Of a DNA stretch of 64,000 bases, positions 46,437 through 60,404 are shown one piece after another. The notes under the pieces were generated by a model. The model made no database searches. It was not told the DNA's origin and saw nothing but the letters and a program-made list of their open reading frames with translations. The position numbers and the translations under genes are program-made. The stretch's first letter is position 1; each line of letters opens with the position of its first letter. Origin of the DNA: Setophaga petechia (lineage: Eukaryota; Chordata; Aves; Passeriformes; Parulidae). The stretch is taken from positions 60,478,930 to 60,542,929 of the forward strand of contig JANCRA010000001.1 of assembly GCA_024362935.1 (NCBI GenBank). The letters run 5' to 3'.

Positions 46437-48169
46437 TTTATTCTTCTTTACATCTTTAAGTAGGTCATTTGCTGGGGTTTGACAGTATGTACCTGCAGTT
46501 AGTTGCCTTTTGAAAAGGTCAGAGGTTGCTGGAGTTCTGGACAGCTGTATTTCATTCAGATTTTTGTGTGCACTGATTTTAGGAATGCTCAATTTTTTAG
46601 CCATAATCCATTTATATAAATATAATTTCTGAGTTAAGTAACACACTGCTGAAAAGCAGGCTTATCTGAACTTTTACCCAAATAAATTATAGCCATTCAA
46701 CAAATGAATCATCAATTTTACTTAACATAATTCATCTTGAAGCTTATATGTGTGTGTGCATTTTATCAATTACCACAGATCACCACCAATGTGCCGCCAG
46801 TCCGTGCATCCATCATCCATGCAGACACCTTGGAAAAGGGCAAACTTTGAAGCATGTCTCAAATGATATATATATATTGGGAGAAGAAATTCTGTTTCAG
46901 AAGCAAAATGTCAAAAAACATCCCTGTACCAAAAATAATAGCAATGAAACAGCTTATTTGAGTTTGTTTAAAACAAACTAGGCCAGAATTGCTACTTTGG
47001 ATGCAAAAAAAGAGGCAGACCGCTTTTATGAATGCCATAAAAATAAACTATTTTAATAGGTACATAAATAAAAGGTTAAAAGTAGAATTTTCCCCCCGAA
47101 CATCAAGATGGCCTAGCTTCTGTACAGAAATGAACAATATTCGTGGGACTCCTAAATTAAATAAACCCTTTGTTACATTCAAAACCACTGAAGGCAAATA
47201 CACAATGCAGTGACGCACCTGAATTGTTCTCCTTCCTCATCCTAGCAGTGTATACAGTATTTCCTTGGTTTACAGTACTCTGAGGATATGAATCTGTTAA
47301 ATAAACTCTGAATGACAGGGTGGAAATAAAATTTAAAAAGTCAACGTTAAAAGAACCCAAACAACCCTGGCACCCACAGTTGTACCTTGCATCAGCCAGG
47401 AAATTTTAATGGAAGAGAAATAAGGATTGTGCTGTAAAATAAATTATCTATTTTACATATTGTTGTATAGTTATCTTAAAGTGTTTAAATATTACATTCA
47501 CTTTGGTGATGCGTTTTTGTCTATCCCATAATAAATTACACGAGGTGTGTGCTTGTTGGTCATGTGTTTCGCAGCAAATGGGGGGAGCTCAGCACATCTA
47601 GGAAATGTTAAAAAATGTTTCAGATTTAGTTAAGATGGACAAAATGTAATTTAAAGCAGCTTTCCTCCAATCATGCCCCCCTCCCCAGCACCTCTACAAA
47701 GTTACCCTGATGGCTCCAGTTTTGCTGTGCGGTATCAAAACAGGTCACAGGCTGATGACTAACACTTACTGACACACAGAGGTTCTTGGGTTTTGTTTCT
47801 CCTCTCTCCCTCTGAACCATCTGTCAGCTTGAGAACATCTGCCATTAACATCTCCATGCTCTCCAAAGATTCCAGCTAATTAAGGCAAGGAACCATCATT
47901 TGTCCATCAAAGCTAAGTTTCCTGAAACAAGATGCTATCGCTGTTATCTGGAATGTGTCTGGTTATGGGTGAGGACCACTCATCCTGTGGAGGAGAAAGT
48001 CTGTCCATGGTCACTCAGAGTGCTAAGGTATCTTGTGCTGGTGAAATCAGCACAAAAATATGACAACTTTCATTCATAGTGCAGAACTGGCATTTCTAGT
48101 CTATTCTATCAGAAGTTCAAGAAGTGGGACCAGGCTGACTCAGGCCTTGGCAAGGACTCTGCTTAGAGT
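46437..48169 (-). other. ARSJ: Presumed ARSJ 3' UTR
   Basis: The AT-rich region downstream of the ARSJ stop codon on the minus strand. The first canonical AATAAA I find on that strand is at 46442-46437 (TTTATT on plus), followed by a T-poor stretch and then a stop in obvious UTR-like character. That would give a 3' UTR of about 1.7 kb. ATTAAA variants occur closer (near 47405 and 47053) and could be used instead. The end is therefore an estimate. Confidence 0.4.
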
Positions 48170-49571
48170 TTACCCACCAGCACGACGTGACCGGCAGTGA
48201 AATGACTGCCCCTTTTTCCGACTGGCTTTCTTCTTCTTCTTCATCTTCTTCTGCTTATTAGCACCTTTGCTTTTGTCTGATTTCTTTTTCTTTTCGTCCT
48301 CCTTAAACCACGGCCCCCAGACTCCTCCATTGAGCTTGGGGTTGCTGCGAGGGTCCTTGGGCGGGTAGCGGACGGGCACCGCAGTCTTGTTGAACTGCGA
48401 GAGCCTCCGCAGCAGCTGCTTCACCACCTCGGGGTGCCGGGCAGACAGGTCCACGCGCTCGTAGGGGTCGGCCGTGATGTTGAAGAGCCACACGGTTTTC
48501 CCAGCCGACCAGGAGACGCGCTCGTTGTGCCAGCGGTTGGTTCCCGCGTTGCTGAAGGCCTGCGGAGGCACCCAGTCGCTGTAGCCCGGGTTTCCCGTCA
48601 GCAGCTTCCAGTGATTCACTCTGATGGCAGACTGGATGGCCGTGTTCCAGATCCCGTAGCCAGCGGCCCAGGAGCCGTTCTTGGCTTTGGTGTAGATGGG
48701 GTCGATGTTGTGCAGGATGTCCACCCGCGGGGAGCGCCGGCCCTCGCTGATGGTCTCCCACACGTCGTAGCCGTCCAGCTGGATGTCTTCATCAATCTGC
48801 CCCTCTGCCAGTGTGATCAGCGTGGGGAACCAGTCCGTGATGTGCACCAGCTCCTTGCATACAGACCCTTTGTTTTTCAGAAGGGGGCTGTGCACAAACC
48901 CGACAGCGCGAATACCTCCTTCCCAATAGGTGCCTTTGCTTCCTCGGAGCGGCCAGTTACTGCCTCCGGCCATCGGCTGCCCGCCGTTGTCAGAAGAATA
49001 AATGATAATGCTGTTCTCGTAGTAGCCATACTTCCTCAGAGCAAGGGTCACGTTGTTTATGGCTTCATCCAAGCAGGCCAGCATGGCCGCGTACCGCCGC
49101 CTGTTGATGTTGTTTATCGAGCGGTAATGTTCAAAATACCTGCCTGGCGCCTGAAGAGGCGAATGGACAGCTTGGTAGGCAATATAGAGGAATATGGGTT
49201 TCCTGGGGTTATGAGAAGCCAGGATCTGCTGCACTTTCTGTGTGTACATCTGCGTGGAGTAGATGCCGTTGTCGTGGTCCCAGGCGGCGTTGTTGTTCTC
49301 GTACAGGTCATAGCCACATATCCCGGGGCTGTCGCACTTGAAGTGGGTGTAGTAGTCGCCGCTGCCCAGGAGCGAGCCGAAGAAGGAGTCGAACCCCCTC
49401 TGGGTGGGCATGCACTCCCGGCGGTAGAAGCCCAGGTGCCACTTGCCCACCATGTGCGTGGAGTACCCGACCTCCTTGAGCTTCTGAGGTAGTGTGACGT
49501 TATCCAGAGGTAAGCAGTTGGGCTGCGTCGGCCGGATGATGGAGTGCTGCAGTCCCGTGTGGATCTGGTAC
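48170..49571 (-). CDS. ARSJ: Arylsulfatase J, terminal coding exon (C-terminal ~466 aa)
   Basis: This exon encodes most of a type I sulfatase of the ARSB/ARSI/ARSJ group, a secretory-pathway enzyme presumed to hydrolyse sulfate esters; the natural substrate of ARSJ is not firmly known. The frame runs from [10 protein letters not shown] through [30 protein letters not shown] (metal-binding Asp-Asn, near 48979-49010), [11 protein letters not shown] (substrate-contacting Lys) and [11 protein letters not shown]. It ends [11 protein letters not shown] followed by a Lys-rich tail and stops at TAA (48172-48170). The acceptor is a pyrimidine tract ending CCTCCAG before 49571, whose G completes the Lys/Arg codon of exon 1. 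The catalytic CxPSR site, where SUMF1 makes formylglycine, lies in exon 1 and is not in the window. The full protein is near 600 aa in mammals. The exon is intact, much GC-richer than its surroundings, and has Asn-X-Thr sites (NVT, NIT, NKT). ARSI is the alternative, but the tail and the CAMK2D neighbour favour ARSJ. Confidence 0.96.
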
Positions 49572-52500
49572 CTGGAGGTGGGAGAAGACAAACATCAGGG
49601 TGGTGGAGGAAATGCTCAGGTGTATGGACTCCTTAATCCTAACATAAAATGTCCCTATGCATGCCAAAGCCTTTTCTGGAAATATTTCAGAGTGCCTGTG
49701 TACGCTGCTTTCAAAAACCAGCTCGGTCACACCATCGAATCTGTCCTCGCCTCACTGAGGGATGAAACATTTCCCTCCATGACCTGAGCTACTCAAAATA
49801 CCTACATATACAGGAGCACAGGTACTTTGAGGCACCCTTCTTTCCTCCACATGTCTCCATTTAACAATGGCTATAGAAAATTATGTGGATAAATACAATT
49901 TTTACAGTGCCTCGTAATTTGCTAGCGGTGAACGTATCTACAGCATATAAAAATGCTGGGCTTTGAGCATGTATGAGCAGTATGTTTAAAGGATGGGGTA
50001 ATAAATTCTGCAGTGCACTACAGGCTGTGTGTAAAGAATACATATGGCTTCCATATGATGAGAAAATTAATCCAGCGCAGGCAGCAGTAAGTATCAAAAA
50101 TCAAGGGCAAATATATTTATACCAGTTTGACACTAAAAAAGAGAATGTAACAGCAGATAGTAGACCAAAGACAACTTCTCCCTGAGTGTGAGAAGAGGTT
50201 CCATTCTCAACCATGCATAGAACAGCCAGGTTCACCAATACTGCACATCTCCCCCAAAACCGGTTCTTATTAATTTGTGGTAGCAGGAGTTGGGGCTTCT
50301 TGACAAATTCTGCTGGTGTTGCCAATCTGACTGGCCTCCTGAGCTGTCTAGAAAATTAAAACCATTAGGCTCTGCCTGTCCATAAATAACTTGAAGCCTG
50401 CTTTCATATGAGGGCTTCCTGGCCAGGATCTCCAAAGGCACCATAGCTGTCTCTAATGGCTGGCAGTGTGGACAGATTGTGTAACTCCCATTTCATTCAG
50501 GAACTAATTTCTTCAGACCCAGAAGCTCTGCTCTCACTAACTGCCTGCAGAAGCTCTGGCTGTTGTGCTGCTCTGGACCCAGCGTGCTGCAGGGCTGCTG
50601 CTGTGCTCTGCCCCCCGGCCCCTGTGCACAGCATTGTCTCTGGGACCAGGCTGGGGACCTGGAACCCTGCCACACAATTGTCCCCAAACTCGCAGGCTGG
50701 TGCTGACAGCCCAGGAGATGCTGCAGGAGAGCTAAAACACACCCTGTTCTGGGATCTGCACTTTGCTTTTGTAAAAGAAATGTCACACACACACAAGTCC
50801 CGCGTCTTTCCCATAGTTCAGCTGCAACATTCTCTTCTTAAAACAGGTAAACTACACCAGGAAAGCCATGCAGTGCTCCATACTTCAGTTCATTCCATAT
50901 TTGGGACTCCTCAGGGAACTATGTCCATAAGGCATTTCATTTCCTTCCCCTTCTTTTTCCTCTGCCTTGTTAAATCCTTTCAGAAAATTCCCATTTTTTG
51001 ATCCAACTGGAAAAGTCCTTGTCCCCACTTGGCTATTTTAGTCAATAGTTTCTGCTTTCTTAACTCTGACAGGCTCCTTGATCGCAAGGTCAGCCCCAGT
51101 CCCAGCTGGGCAGTTCCTCTGTAACAAGCTGATTTTGCTGGAAGTCAGGATTTTCTCTGAGGGGACCCAGCCGGATCCTTCCACCACCCTTCTCCTCTGA
51201 AAACTGAGAAGCTGGGCCTGAGGGGAACAGGCCACAGAATCTGCAAAACACTGCAAACCAATCTTCCTCTTGTAGGCAAATGTCTACACAGAAAGCACGA
51301 CAGTCACACAACATTCATTCCCATCAAGAATTCCTAAAACACCAGGCAGTTTCCCCAGCGAGGGCTTTTCAACTAGAGATCCAAGCATGAAATTCCTAAG
51401 CTGTTGATCTGACAAATATTGAACCAAAACCCAGCAAGAATTAGCCTCAGTCACAGAGGCATTCAGCAGTGCCTCTTGCTGCAGCAGTGCCCTAAGGAAG
51501 TTATTCAATATGCTGGTAACACTGCACATATAACACACATCCATCTATATGCACATATATTCCCTGCTGCTGCCTCTTTGCAGGAGACTCTGGTGTGTTT
51601 CCCAGATGTGTCTGTGTGCTATTTTTGGCATGGCTGTGCTTTGGAATATACCTATAGGCACACAGACAAAGAGACACATTTTTACATTCGGATGTGTAAA
51701 AAAGAAGTCTGCAAACCAATACATTTTAAGTTGAAATATTTCAAGTGTAGAAATGCTTCAAAGAAATATCAACCTCTGATTATCAGAAGACTGTTCACTA
51801 TGACAAAAAAGGTCAAGATTTGTACACCTTCCTGTACCACATGCCTTTCTAATTGATCCATTATGTGCCAATATTACTCTTTCTGTGAAAGCATTTCATT
51901 TTCAAAGGACCTTCAGGGCATCCACAGAAAAGCAAATTAATCTCAGCAAAAGACAGTGATGATATGGAAGCAAATGGCACTAATAGCAAAAGGAAAAATG
52001 TCTCAAAACAACTGTTTTGAAACTTTTTCTAGACTGTGCAAGATGAAAAAAAAACTGAACCAGGAAAAACATGAAGGGATTAGGAGGCAGATGCTGATTT
52101 TGAGGGTGTTTTCTATCAGATAAAGTCATGATTTCACCAACTGCCATGAAATGTCTGTAAGATACATCCTATAGATTTCATGGCTTCTATTTTTTAGAAT
52201 AAATGGCTGAATTTAATCCCAAATGCAGAAAGCAAGTTAGGACAGTGAATAGTCTGGAATTCATTATTAGAATTTCAGCACCAGGAACCAGTCAAATTTA
52301 AGCAAATGCTAACAGGCCACAGAATCTAATTTTCCTATTTTTTAGACTTTGACCTTCATGGGCATTATTTACATATAGGCCATTAACTGCTGAGAGAGGC
52401 CATTAACTGTATAAAGAGTGGGGGTTCAAGACTTTGGAATACTTTAGATGGATGTGCTGTGCTCTTCTTCTCCCTGCTCCTCTGACATTCTGGATCATAG

Positions 52501-55500
52501 GTGTCTCCTTTAGAATACCTGAAATTTCCAATCTGCAGAACAAGGAACTAAGTAAAATTTGTGTGAAGTGTTCAGCTAATAAGAAGCATATTGAAAATTA
52601 ATTTCTCCTCACTATACAGGGATGGCTCTTAGTGCATTTTCTACTCTTGTTTTTGTTTCCTGGTGTGCTGTTCAGATGTTCACAGTAAACCCACTGTGAT
52701 AAGTGTTGCAGCCAAGGCAGATGCTCAGTGCTGGCTCACTGACACACTGAGCTGTTTTCTTGTTTGCAGGGGAAACTTTAAAGCAATGGCCTCCCTCTGG
52801 GAGTGTCCCAATGACTTCATTGCCCTTTGCTTCTTGGATGCTCAGGGAAATATTTCAGAGGGTTCTTAAAATAAATAAATAAGCAAATAAATCCTCCCTC
52901 CTGAGTGTGAGCTCATGACACCCCTTTCCAACACGAGTTTCCCTCCTGTTTTAATTTAGACACAAAGCTCAGGCAGTGGCTTCACAGCACTCCCACCTCC
53001 AGCCCCAAGGTGCAGAGCCCATGAAGCTGCTGAAGGTGAACTGCACACTGAAGTGCTGGAGTGTTATGGATGCAAAGCACCACAGGCACACTGAAGTCAG
53101 TGAGACCTGAGCTTGAGGAATGTGCCAGCATTGGGAGGGAGGCTTCATTTCCCCCTTCTGATGCCCTCAGCAGTGCTGCATTAGTTTCCAGCTCTCCTCT
53201 GCAGTGCCTGAATCTCTGCACATTTCACTGCTGCTCCCCACGGCAGAGTGCAGGGCTGGGGGCTGTGGAGGGGAAGGGATTCTCCTGGCACACCCCACAT
53301 CCCCTGCACAGCCTCACACATGTGGGCCAAGCCAACTTTCCTGAACAAACCTTTCCCTGAGGAGCTTTCTATTGAGTGTTTTCCCTGTTAACTTCAGGGT
53401 GGGTTCTGCACCATGCTGAGGAAGAAGCTGGGATGTTTCTGATTCTGTAATGTGCATGTACAACACTATTGATTTCAAGCTCTCACAATTTTTAAATACT
53501 GCATTAACTGTCTTCAAACTGAGATTCTTTTAAGGCTCACTGTAGATTAACAAAGAAGCTCAGTTGGAAGTTTCTAATTTCAGGAACTTTTGCTAGCAGA
53601 GCTCTAGTTAGTACATGTGGAAAATGTATTTTTATTATGCTTACATAGCTCAGGATGTGTTGAAAAAAAACCTCAATTTAAAAATAATAAACTCTATCCT
53701 AGGATTCAGAAAAGGATACTTTAAATAAAAATCCCATGTTTCCCAGGGGTTGCATAGAGAGTGACAGCACTGAGGTCTGCATGCTACATAAATTAAAGAG
53801 ATCACTACTGATGATTGTGCATTTCCCTGTTAAAAATAATGAGATACAACAAGCTGATACCAGTCAAGAACATTGATTTATGGGTTACTAAAGAACAGTC
53901 TTTGACATCTTACCTGAAACTATTTGTATAACACAACAGCTAAAACAAAGGAATTCCAGGTGAGTAAAAAAATAGGGAAATATGTGATTTTGGGGGCTCT
54001 CAGTCCTCAGACATCCAAGTTACTGGGAGGAAAAAAACTCAAGATTCCATTTGTCACCAGCAAATCATCAGAGGCAGGACACCGTCACCAGTGAGAGAAA
54101 CCAGATACAACAAAGACATTTTTAGAGTGGACTGAGGCTTTAGCATGGAGCCCACAAGCCCTACATGTTTGACAGAGTTGTTACTTTGGGCAGGGATGTT
54201 CACTCTGAATCATCTCAAAGTTGTTTTCAGCTCTGTAAGGTGCTTGTGAGAAAAGCAGGAGCAGTTCAGGAGCTCTTCCACCCAGGCTGGTGAAGAGCAG
54301 GGCAGGGCATCCTGACCATGGGCGTGCTGGGTATGGACCAGCATGAAAGAATCACACAAAAGGACTCTGCAGCAGAAATATCTGCCATAAAAATGAAATG
54401 TTTCATGCTGCATATGCTGAGGTTTTTAAAACTAAATCAGAGTAAAGCTGGAAAAGGGGTGAGGTGATCCAGGAGACCATCCTGGAAAACCCTCTGCTGT
54501 TTCAGCTCTGTTTCTAAACACAATTGTTGGGTTTTTCTCCTCGAGTCTCTGTGGGATTTTCCCTGTGGAAGAAGAAAGAGATCTCTCAAGTCACTGTGAC
54601 TTTCCATGTGTATTTTAGTAGAGTTTTTACATTCCATAAATTGGGGTGTGGCTGATCCATGCCTCTCCTGAGCTGGCAATGGGAGCTCATCAAAATGCCA
54701 AGCTCAATTCTTCCCTCAGTTCTCTCAGTTCTGGGGCAGAGGGCAGAGGGCAGAGCTGAGCTGATTTAAATGAGATGTAAATAAAGACATGAATTGCTGC
54801 CAAGCCATCAGCAAGTCCTGGTTCCCTCAGACTGATGACAACAAAGCCAGAGTGCGTGGCCACAGTGCTTCTGTCTCATTGCTATTGTGTCCATTTGCTG
54901 AGAAGCAAAATGTTTTCTAAATGTTCATGTCCCTCTTATTTCCATTCTTTCCCTAACTTAGAGACTGATGACAAGGATTGACTTTGCAGACTTTCAAGTG
55001 CCAAGCTGCCATGAGAGCCCAAGCAGTGGTGGCACCTTGCCACTCCCTAGGGCAGCAGGTTTGGCATCTATTCTGGACAAGAGCAGGTTAAGCTAAATCC
55101 CATCTATCTCATTTCTTCAGTGTTTACAGTCCATGGCAACTGTGTGTAAATCTCATGGGATACACTTCTAAATGTCAGCATCAAAGTTTTCATGCTACAC
55201 AGTCTGCTCAGTGCCTATCCCAAGGAGCCCCCCAGCCCACACTACATTAGTGTACAATTTCAGCTTTCAAAAATAGCAGAAAAATACAATTTTCTATATT
55301 GAATATATCATTAATTATCTATCATTTAACAATTTTTATCTTCTGGCTTATGACTTTGGGATTTTGGGGGAAGGTGGGTTATGAGTGGAAATGCATCAGA
55401 GAAGAAAATGCAACATTAAAAACTAAATACAAACTCCAAACCTTCACAGACTTTCACTGTGTCAGCCCACACAAATCAAACCTGAAGTCTTCACTCAGAC

Positions 55501-56527
55501 ATACACACACATTTATTTCATCCTCAGCTGTATTCCTAGCATTTTTAAGTGCTTATAAATCAGACTGAAAAAAGCATCTACTTCTAAATGAAGTGTTTAC
55601 ACTAAAAGTCTAACTCACATTATTTACTGTTTTATCACTCTGGCAATGCTATTGCATATATGTCATTTGGAAGATTCTGTATCTTGCCCTACTTTCAAAT
55701 TTTTCATTGTTGTTTTTAAATCAGTTAAGGACCTTCCATCAAATTCAGGAAAAGAAAAATAAAGTAGCAATTTCCTTGCAGACTAATAATGTTATCAGTG
55801 TTGCTCCATGACCTTTCTCCAAGGACTTAGAGGAGCTGAGACATCCTTACTTTGCCAAATACCATTTGGATTTTGATGCATGAACTCAGCCTCAGAATCA
55901 TATTGAAATTCTGATCTCACACCAGATCTGGCATCTGGCCATTTAAATAATGCCCTTACCCCTGATATTCTTTATGCTGAGAGAAGGATTTTTATCACCT
56001 GGCACCTAGAAATGCTTGAAAACTGGGGAACCATGCCACAAAAAGCTGTTCTCCATAGCTCCCTATTCCAACAGTTTTCCATCTCCAGGGTGTGCACCAG
56101 ATCCTCTCTCTTTTATCTTCCCAACTCCTGCAGATGCAACTGGCACCCCAGGAGTGAGGCAGTGTTCAGTGAACAGCAGGAAAGCAACTGTTGTCTCCAG
56201 AGTTGTGAGCTTTAAAGGAAAAATATCTTACTCTGGGACCAAGCTGGGAGGGAAAAGAACAGAAACTTTCATCTGCATTTCCTCAGGGCTTCTCTCCCTG
56301 GTTCCAGAAACCTGAAGCTCCAAATTAAGTTGCAATTAGTATTTTCATACACTAATTACAAATTTTCTACCAAACATTATTTAACTGGCAGCTTTTCTGC
56401 TACCAACCTTTCCTGTCACTGAGGCCATTTATCTGCTCCAATGGGAGGATTTTGGGAAAGATGAAAGTTTGACAAGAAAGTCTCACAGATATGTATGCTC
56501 AGCAGAAAGATTTTTAAATGTAAAGTC

Positions 56528-57101
56528 TGATGAAGGAATAGAGATGGAAGCAAGGTTTGATATAGAAGAAAAGAATTGCTGAGCCAGCCTTACTGGCTAA
56601 CCAAGAAGGCAAAGGGTGTGTTAGTTAGAAGGGGTTTTTATGACTTAGAGCAAAGGATAAACCCACCTCAAGCAAGAAGATGTTTTTACCAAGCAGGAAG
56701 ATAGCACAGGCAAACAAGTCAGCAAATGTTGCAAGTAGAAAAAAGGTCTCAGAATTTTCCACTGCCAGAAAACCGAAAAACAACTTCTAGCTTAAACTGC
56801 AATGTACTAACTTGGGTGATTGGAGAATAGTAACATGAATATGGTAATTACTGTAGTTATGATAGGCTATAGATAGAAGTTAAGGTACAGATTGGTTCTA
56901 CTCCATTAAGATGCTCAGCAAAGAAAAGAATATAATGCACTGTAACCAAAACCAAAGGGTCTCCAGCCTGCCTGCAGCTGGAGCTGACAGCTGTAGGCAC
57001 AGCTCTGTCACCCACGACCCTGGACTGCTGTAACCTCTTGGATGGAATAAACTGCATTTTGGAGAGCCCCTGGAATCCTGCATCCCTCATTTTGGCTCTT
57101 A
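56528..57101 (+). mobile_element. LTR-like element in ARSJ intron 1
   Basis: It starts near TGATGAAGGAATAGAGATGG and has an A/G-rich U3, CCAAT-like ACTTGGGTGATTGG, and a TATA-like AATATAATGCAC (about 56929-56940). AATAAA lies at 57046-57051, with a U5 of GGAGAGCCCCTGGAATCCTG followed by CATCCCTCATTTTGGCTCTT. The order and spacing fit a plus-strand LTR and the U5 resembles a songbird ERVL-type family. I found no target-site duplication, and the right end reads ...CTCTTAGA rather than a clean CA, so the limits are uncertain. Confidence 0.6.
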
Positions 57102-60100
57102 GAGGAGGAGACCAAGGAGAAGGGAGAATGTGGGAGTTGGCAGCAGCTGGAATGCACATGTGTTCATGCAGCTATTGTTTTCTTTGCTCCCAGTTTGCTG
57201 CAGCTGTGGAAACAGCACAACGTTTCCAGCTTTATCACTGGAATTCATTAGGAAAAGGGGAAATGTGTGATTGCATAATCGGTGTTGCGGTTCCATGTCT
57301 GCACGGGAGTGACATGGAAAGAAAACAATGTCACCAAATGCTCTGCATGCCAACCACAAATCCAGACCTCACCACCAAATTCTGGGCTCAGCAATAGCAG
57401 ATGCCAGCGGATGTGACACCTAATCACCATGGTACAGGGGAAAGGAACCTAAAATGACTCTGCCATTAGTTAGAGATGGATTTGTCATCCTGCTTTGGTC
57501 ATTTTTGCAGGAGAAAAACCAGAAGGAAAGGAAATAAATGGAGTCTAAAAACTGTGTGCAGAAGAATCCCCCCCTTGGGTATCCCAGAGTGAGGCTGGAA
57601 CAGGAGCAGCACGCTGGGACAGGGACACAGCATGTCCCAGTTTGTAAAGGAGAGGTGCCTCCTTTCCAGCCCCTGCTCTCTGCTGAGCTGGGGAGAACAG
57701 CACCCCAGAGCCTCCTAATATCCCAGAATAATCACTGCTACAGACAGGGCAAACTTCAAGGTGTCTCATATTCTGTCTAAAAGAATACTTTATTGCAAAC
57801 AACACAGGAATTTTTACATGACCTGCCATGCACATGTGTGAAATATTTTCCACCTATTTCTGTGACAGTTTAGGAAAGTTGGTTCATCTTTATATAGGAA
57901 GAATTTATTCAATGACTGCACCTAAGGGACATGAAAGATATTCATTATATGGCTGCCTTTCATAAGAAGACATCTCTCATAAAAATGACATATTTGATGG
58001 CAGCCCTTAAGGTAGCAGCCAAACAGTTATTGTCTTATATTACTCTCTAATTAAAGTTCTCATTTTGAGCATTTAGTACCATTTCTGAATTAAAACTGTC
58101 CTTAGCTATTATTCACACATCCAGCACTTAGAGCCTTTATCAACCTAAATGCTATAAAATGACCTTGAATTGACAGCAAGGATGACTGAGGGCAAAAAGA
58201 CAAGATGTAAAATACAGGTTAACAACTACCACATCACAGGCTTATATGGTATCATTTGAGAGAGGTAATTGCTTTATAATTAAAGAACATTATGACATGG
58301 AAAAGAAAAATAGGACTGTGTGGTGCTTCAGAGACATCTCAAGTGTTTTAGACACCTTCACAACATCCAAGCTTTGTGACAGCTGTAATTTTTTATTAAC
58401 CACTGAACAACTACATAAACACACCATTTCTGAGTGTGACATTGCAGAACATCATAGTTCCACTGCTTTAGTGAGCATAAGTGTACCATAGGCCATTAAG
58501 TTCCATTTGAATTCTTGGATAAGTGTTACAGACAGTAATTTAACATTGGAGATAAATTATTATTGTGAGAGTATGATGATCAAGTGGTAACAGCCACAAG
58601 CCCTCTTAGTATTTATAATATTTCTATTATCCTGCTCTGTGAGATGTCTCAAGCTCAACTGTCTCCAAGATTCTATAACAGGATAGAAAACAGATTCTGC
58701 CCCCCTTAATCAACATGTACCTACTTAAATAAAAGTGTAATTCAATCAATTTCAATTGAATAGACTTCTAGGTAAATTTTTTTTCAGAGTCATCAAAGTA
58801 TCAAAATAAGTCTATGAATTAATGCACCAAACTCCTTTTTTTCATGTGGAGGTTCACCAGGAATGCTGATTAATTAAGAAACATTCTTGGATGATTATTC
58901 CTGTTTCATCTCAACTCCATTATTCTATTTGTTCTACTTAATGCATTCTATCACATAACATATTTGTAAAACATGTACACAGGCATCAAAAGGAAATTAT
59001 CTTCTCCTTCATCCCCAGTGGATGGCACAGCAGTCTGAGACAGCAGGATTCCTGCTTAGTCTTTGGAGTTTAATTATGCATTTCAGCCAGAGCACTGGAT
59101 GCTGCTGCATGTGGAATGATGAGGTGCTGCTCAGAACCGAGGGTGTCACTCACTTCAACAAGCAAAGCTCAAGTTTTACAGAGGCTGCTGTGCCCACCCA
59201 GACCCCTCATGTGAGGTCTGTTCTTGGCAGCAAGAGAGCAATGCCCTCAGCTGCTCAGACACCACCCACCACTGCTCCATGCCACTCCAGAGCACCTCCC
59301 CAGAAAAGCTACAGCCTTAATAATATGAAGAATGGCTTTATCTGGAAAAAAACCCCAAACTCTAATTTGGCTTTTCAACAATATTTTCAACAGTATCACT
59401 AGTTCTCTGGGCTGATGTTTACTGGCAACAGCAGTGGCACTGAACCATTAGTGAAAGGAATTACCTTGCCCTGAAAGGGAGGGAGGTCTGGCAGCCAAGA
59501 GATGCTCTCTTCTGGCTTCTGCACAGTTCTGAGCCTGAGCATCCCCACTGACCTCCAGCCCTTTTGTCCTTCTGACACCCTGATATCAGTTTCTGAGTCT
59601 ATTGTGCTGCTCATCCCTTTGAGCAGGGATGGAACCATGCCTGTTGCACAACACAGCTAAAGCTCAAAATGGGCTTTTTAGTCCTGATAAAAGAGGTGGC
59701 AGGATGCAAATGAGTCTCACCCTGATGCCAAACCACTTAGGAACTGTATTTGTTAAAATGCAGTGCTTACAGGCACCTGCTTATTTACAGTGATTGCCAG
59801 CAGTCATGTATGAGTTCAGTCACATATTGCTGGCTGCTGGATTTTCTTTCTATTTCCTGATATTTGATTCACCTGAGAAATATAATATGAAAATCTCTTT
59901 TTCAGAACTCACCACAATATTCTCGTTCAGTTTTGATCAAGACAAAGGCACTGTGTGTGGTTCCCAAAGAAATAATGGATGAAGATAATGAGGTACTGCA
60001 TTAACCTGGGTCCCACACGACAGGCTCCTGACTGACACCACGGGGAAATGGAACATCTTTGTTTACTCACAGGAGAGATCCCACATGGAAAGGAGCTGCT

Positions 60101-60404
60101 TTCACTGCCAGTGTCTGAGTGGATGTAGGTGTGCTGTTGTAGCACAGGGAGAAGAGTGGGGAGCAGTGTTGCAGGGCTGTCAGTCAGTTCTATGACAATT
60201 TTTAACTACCACATCAGACATCACACACTATATAGTACAGCATTAAAAAGGGAAGTAAAATGTCTGCATTCAAAGCACCACATGTTGGAACTCAAAAGGA
60301 GCAAAGCAACTTCAGCAGGTACATGATCAGCTCACTGTGACCCATGGCCAGAAAAGACACTTAGGATGGAGTCCAAGCAGTGACCTGACAATGCCAATTC
60401 CTCT

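Noticed and set aside
48434..49492. 352-codon plus-strand ORF
   Set aside because: It lies entirely antisense to the well-supported ARSJ exon. Its amino-acid content (Val, Arg and Pro rich) mirrors the GC-rich coding strand and matches no family I know.
50456..51001. 181-codon plus-strand ORF with overlapping minus-strand frames
   Set aside because: Low-information Ser/Cys/Leu-rich sequence in ARSJ intron 1 with no splice sites or family similarity recognised.
52381..52425. Direct repeat AGGCCATTAACTG followed by TATAAAGAG
   Set aside because: The 13-base repeat and TATA-like string lack any other LTR or promoter feature and probably arose by chance.
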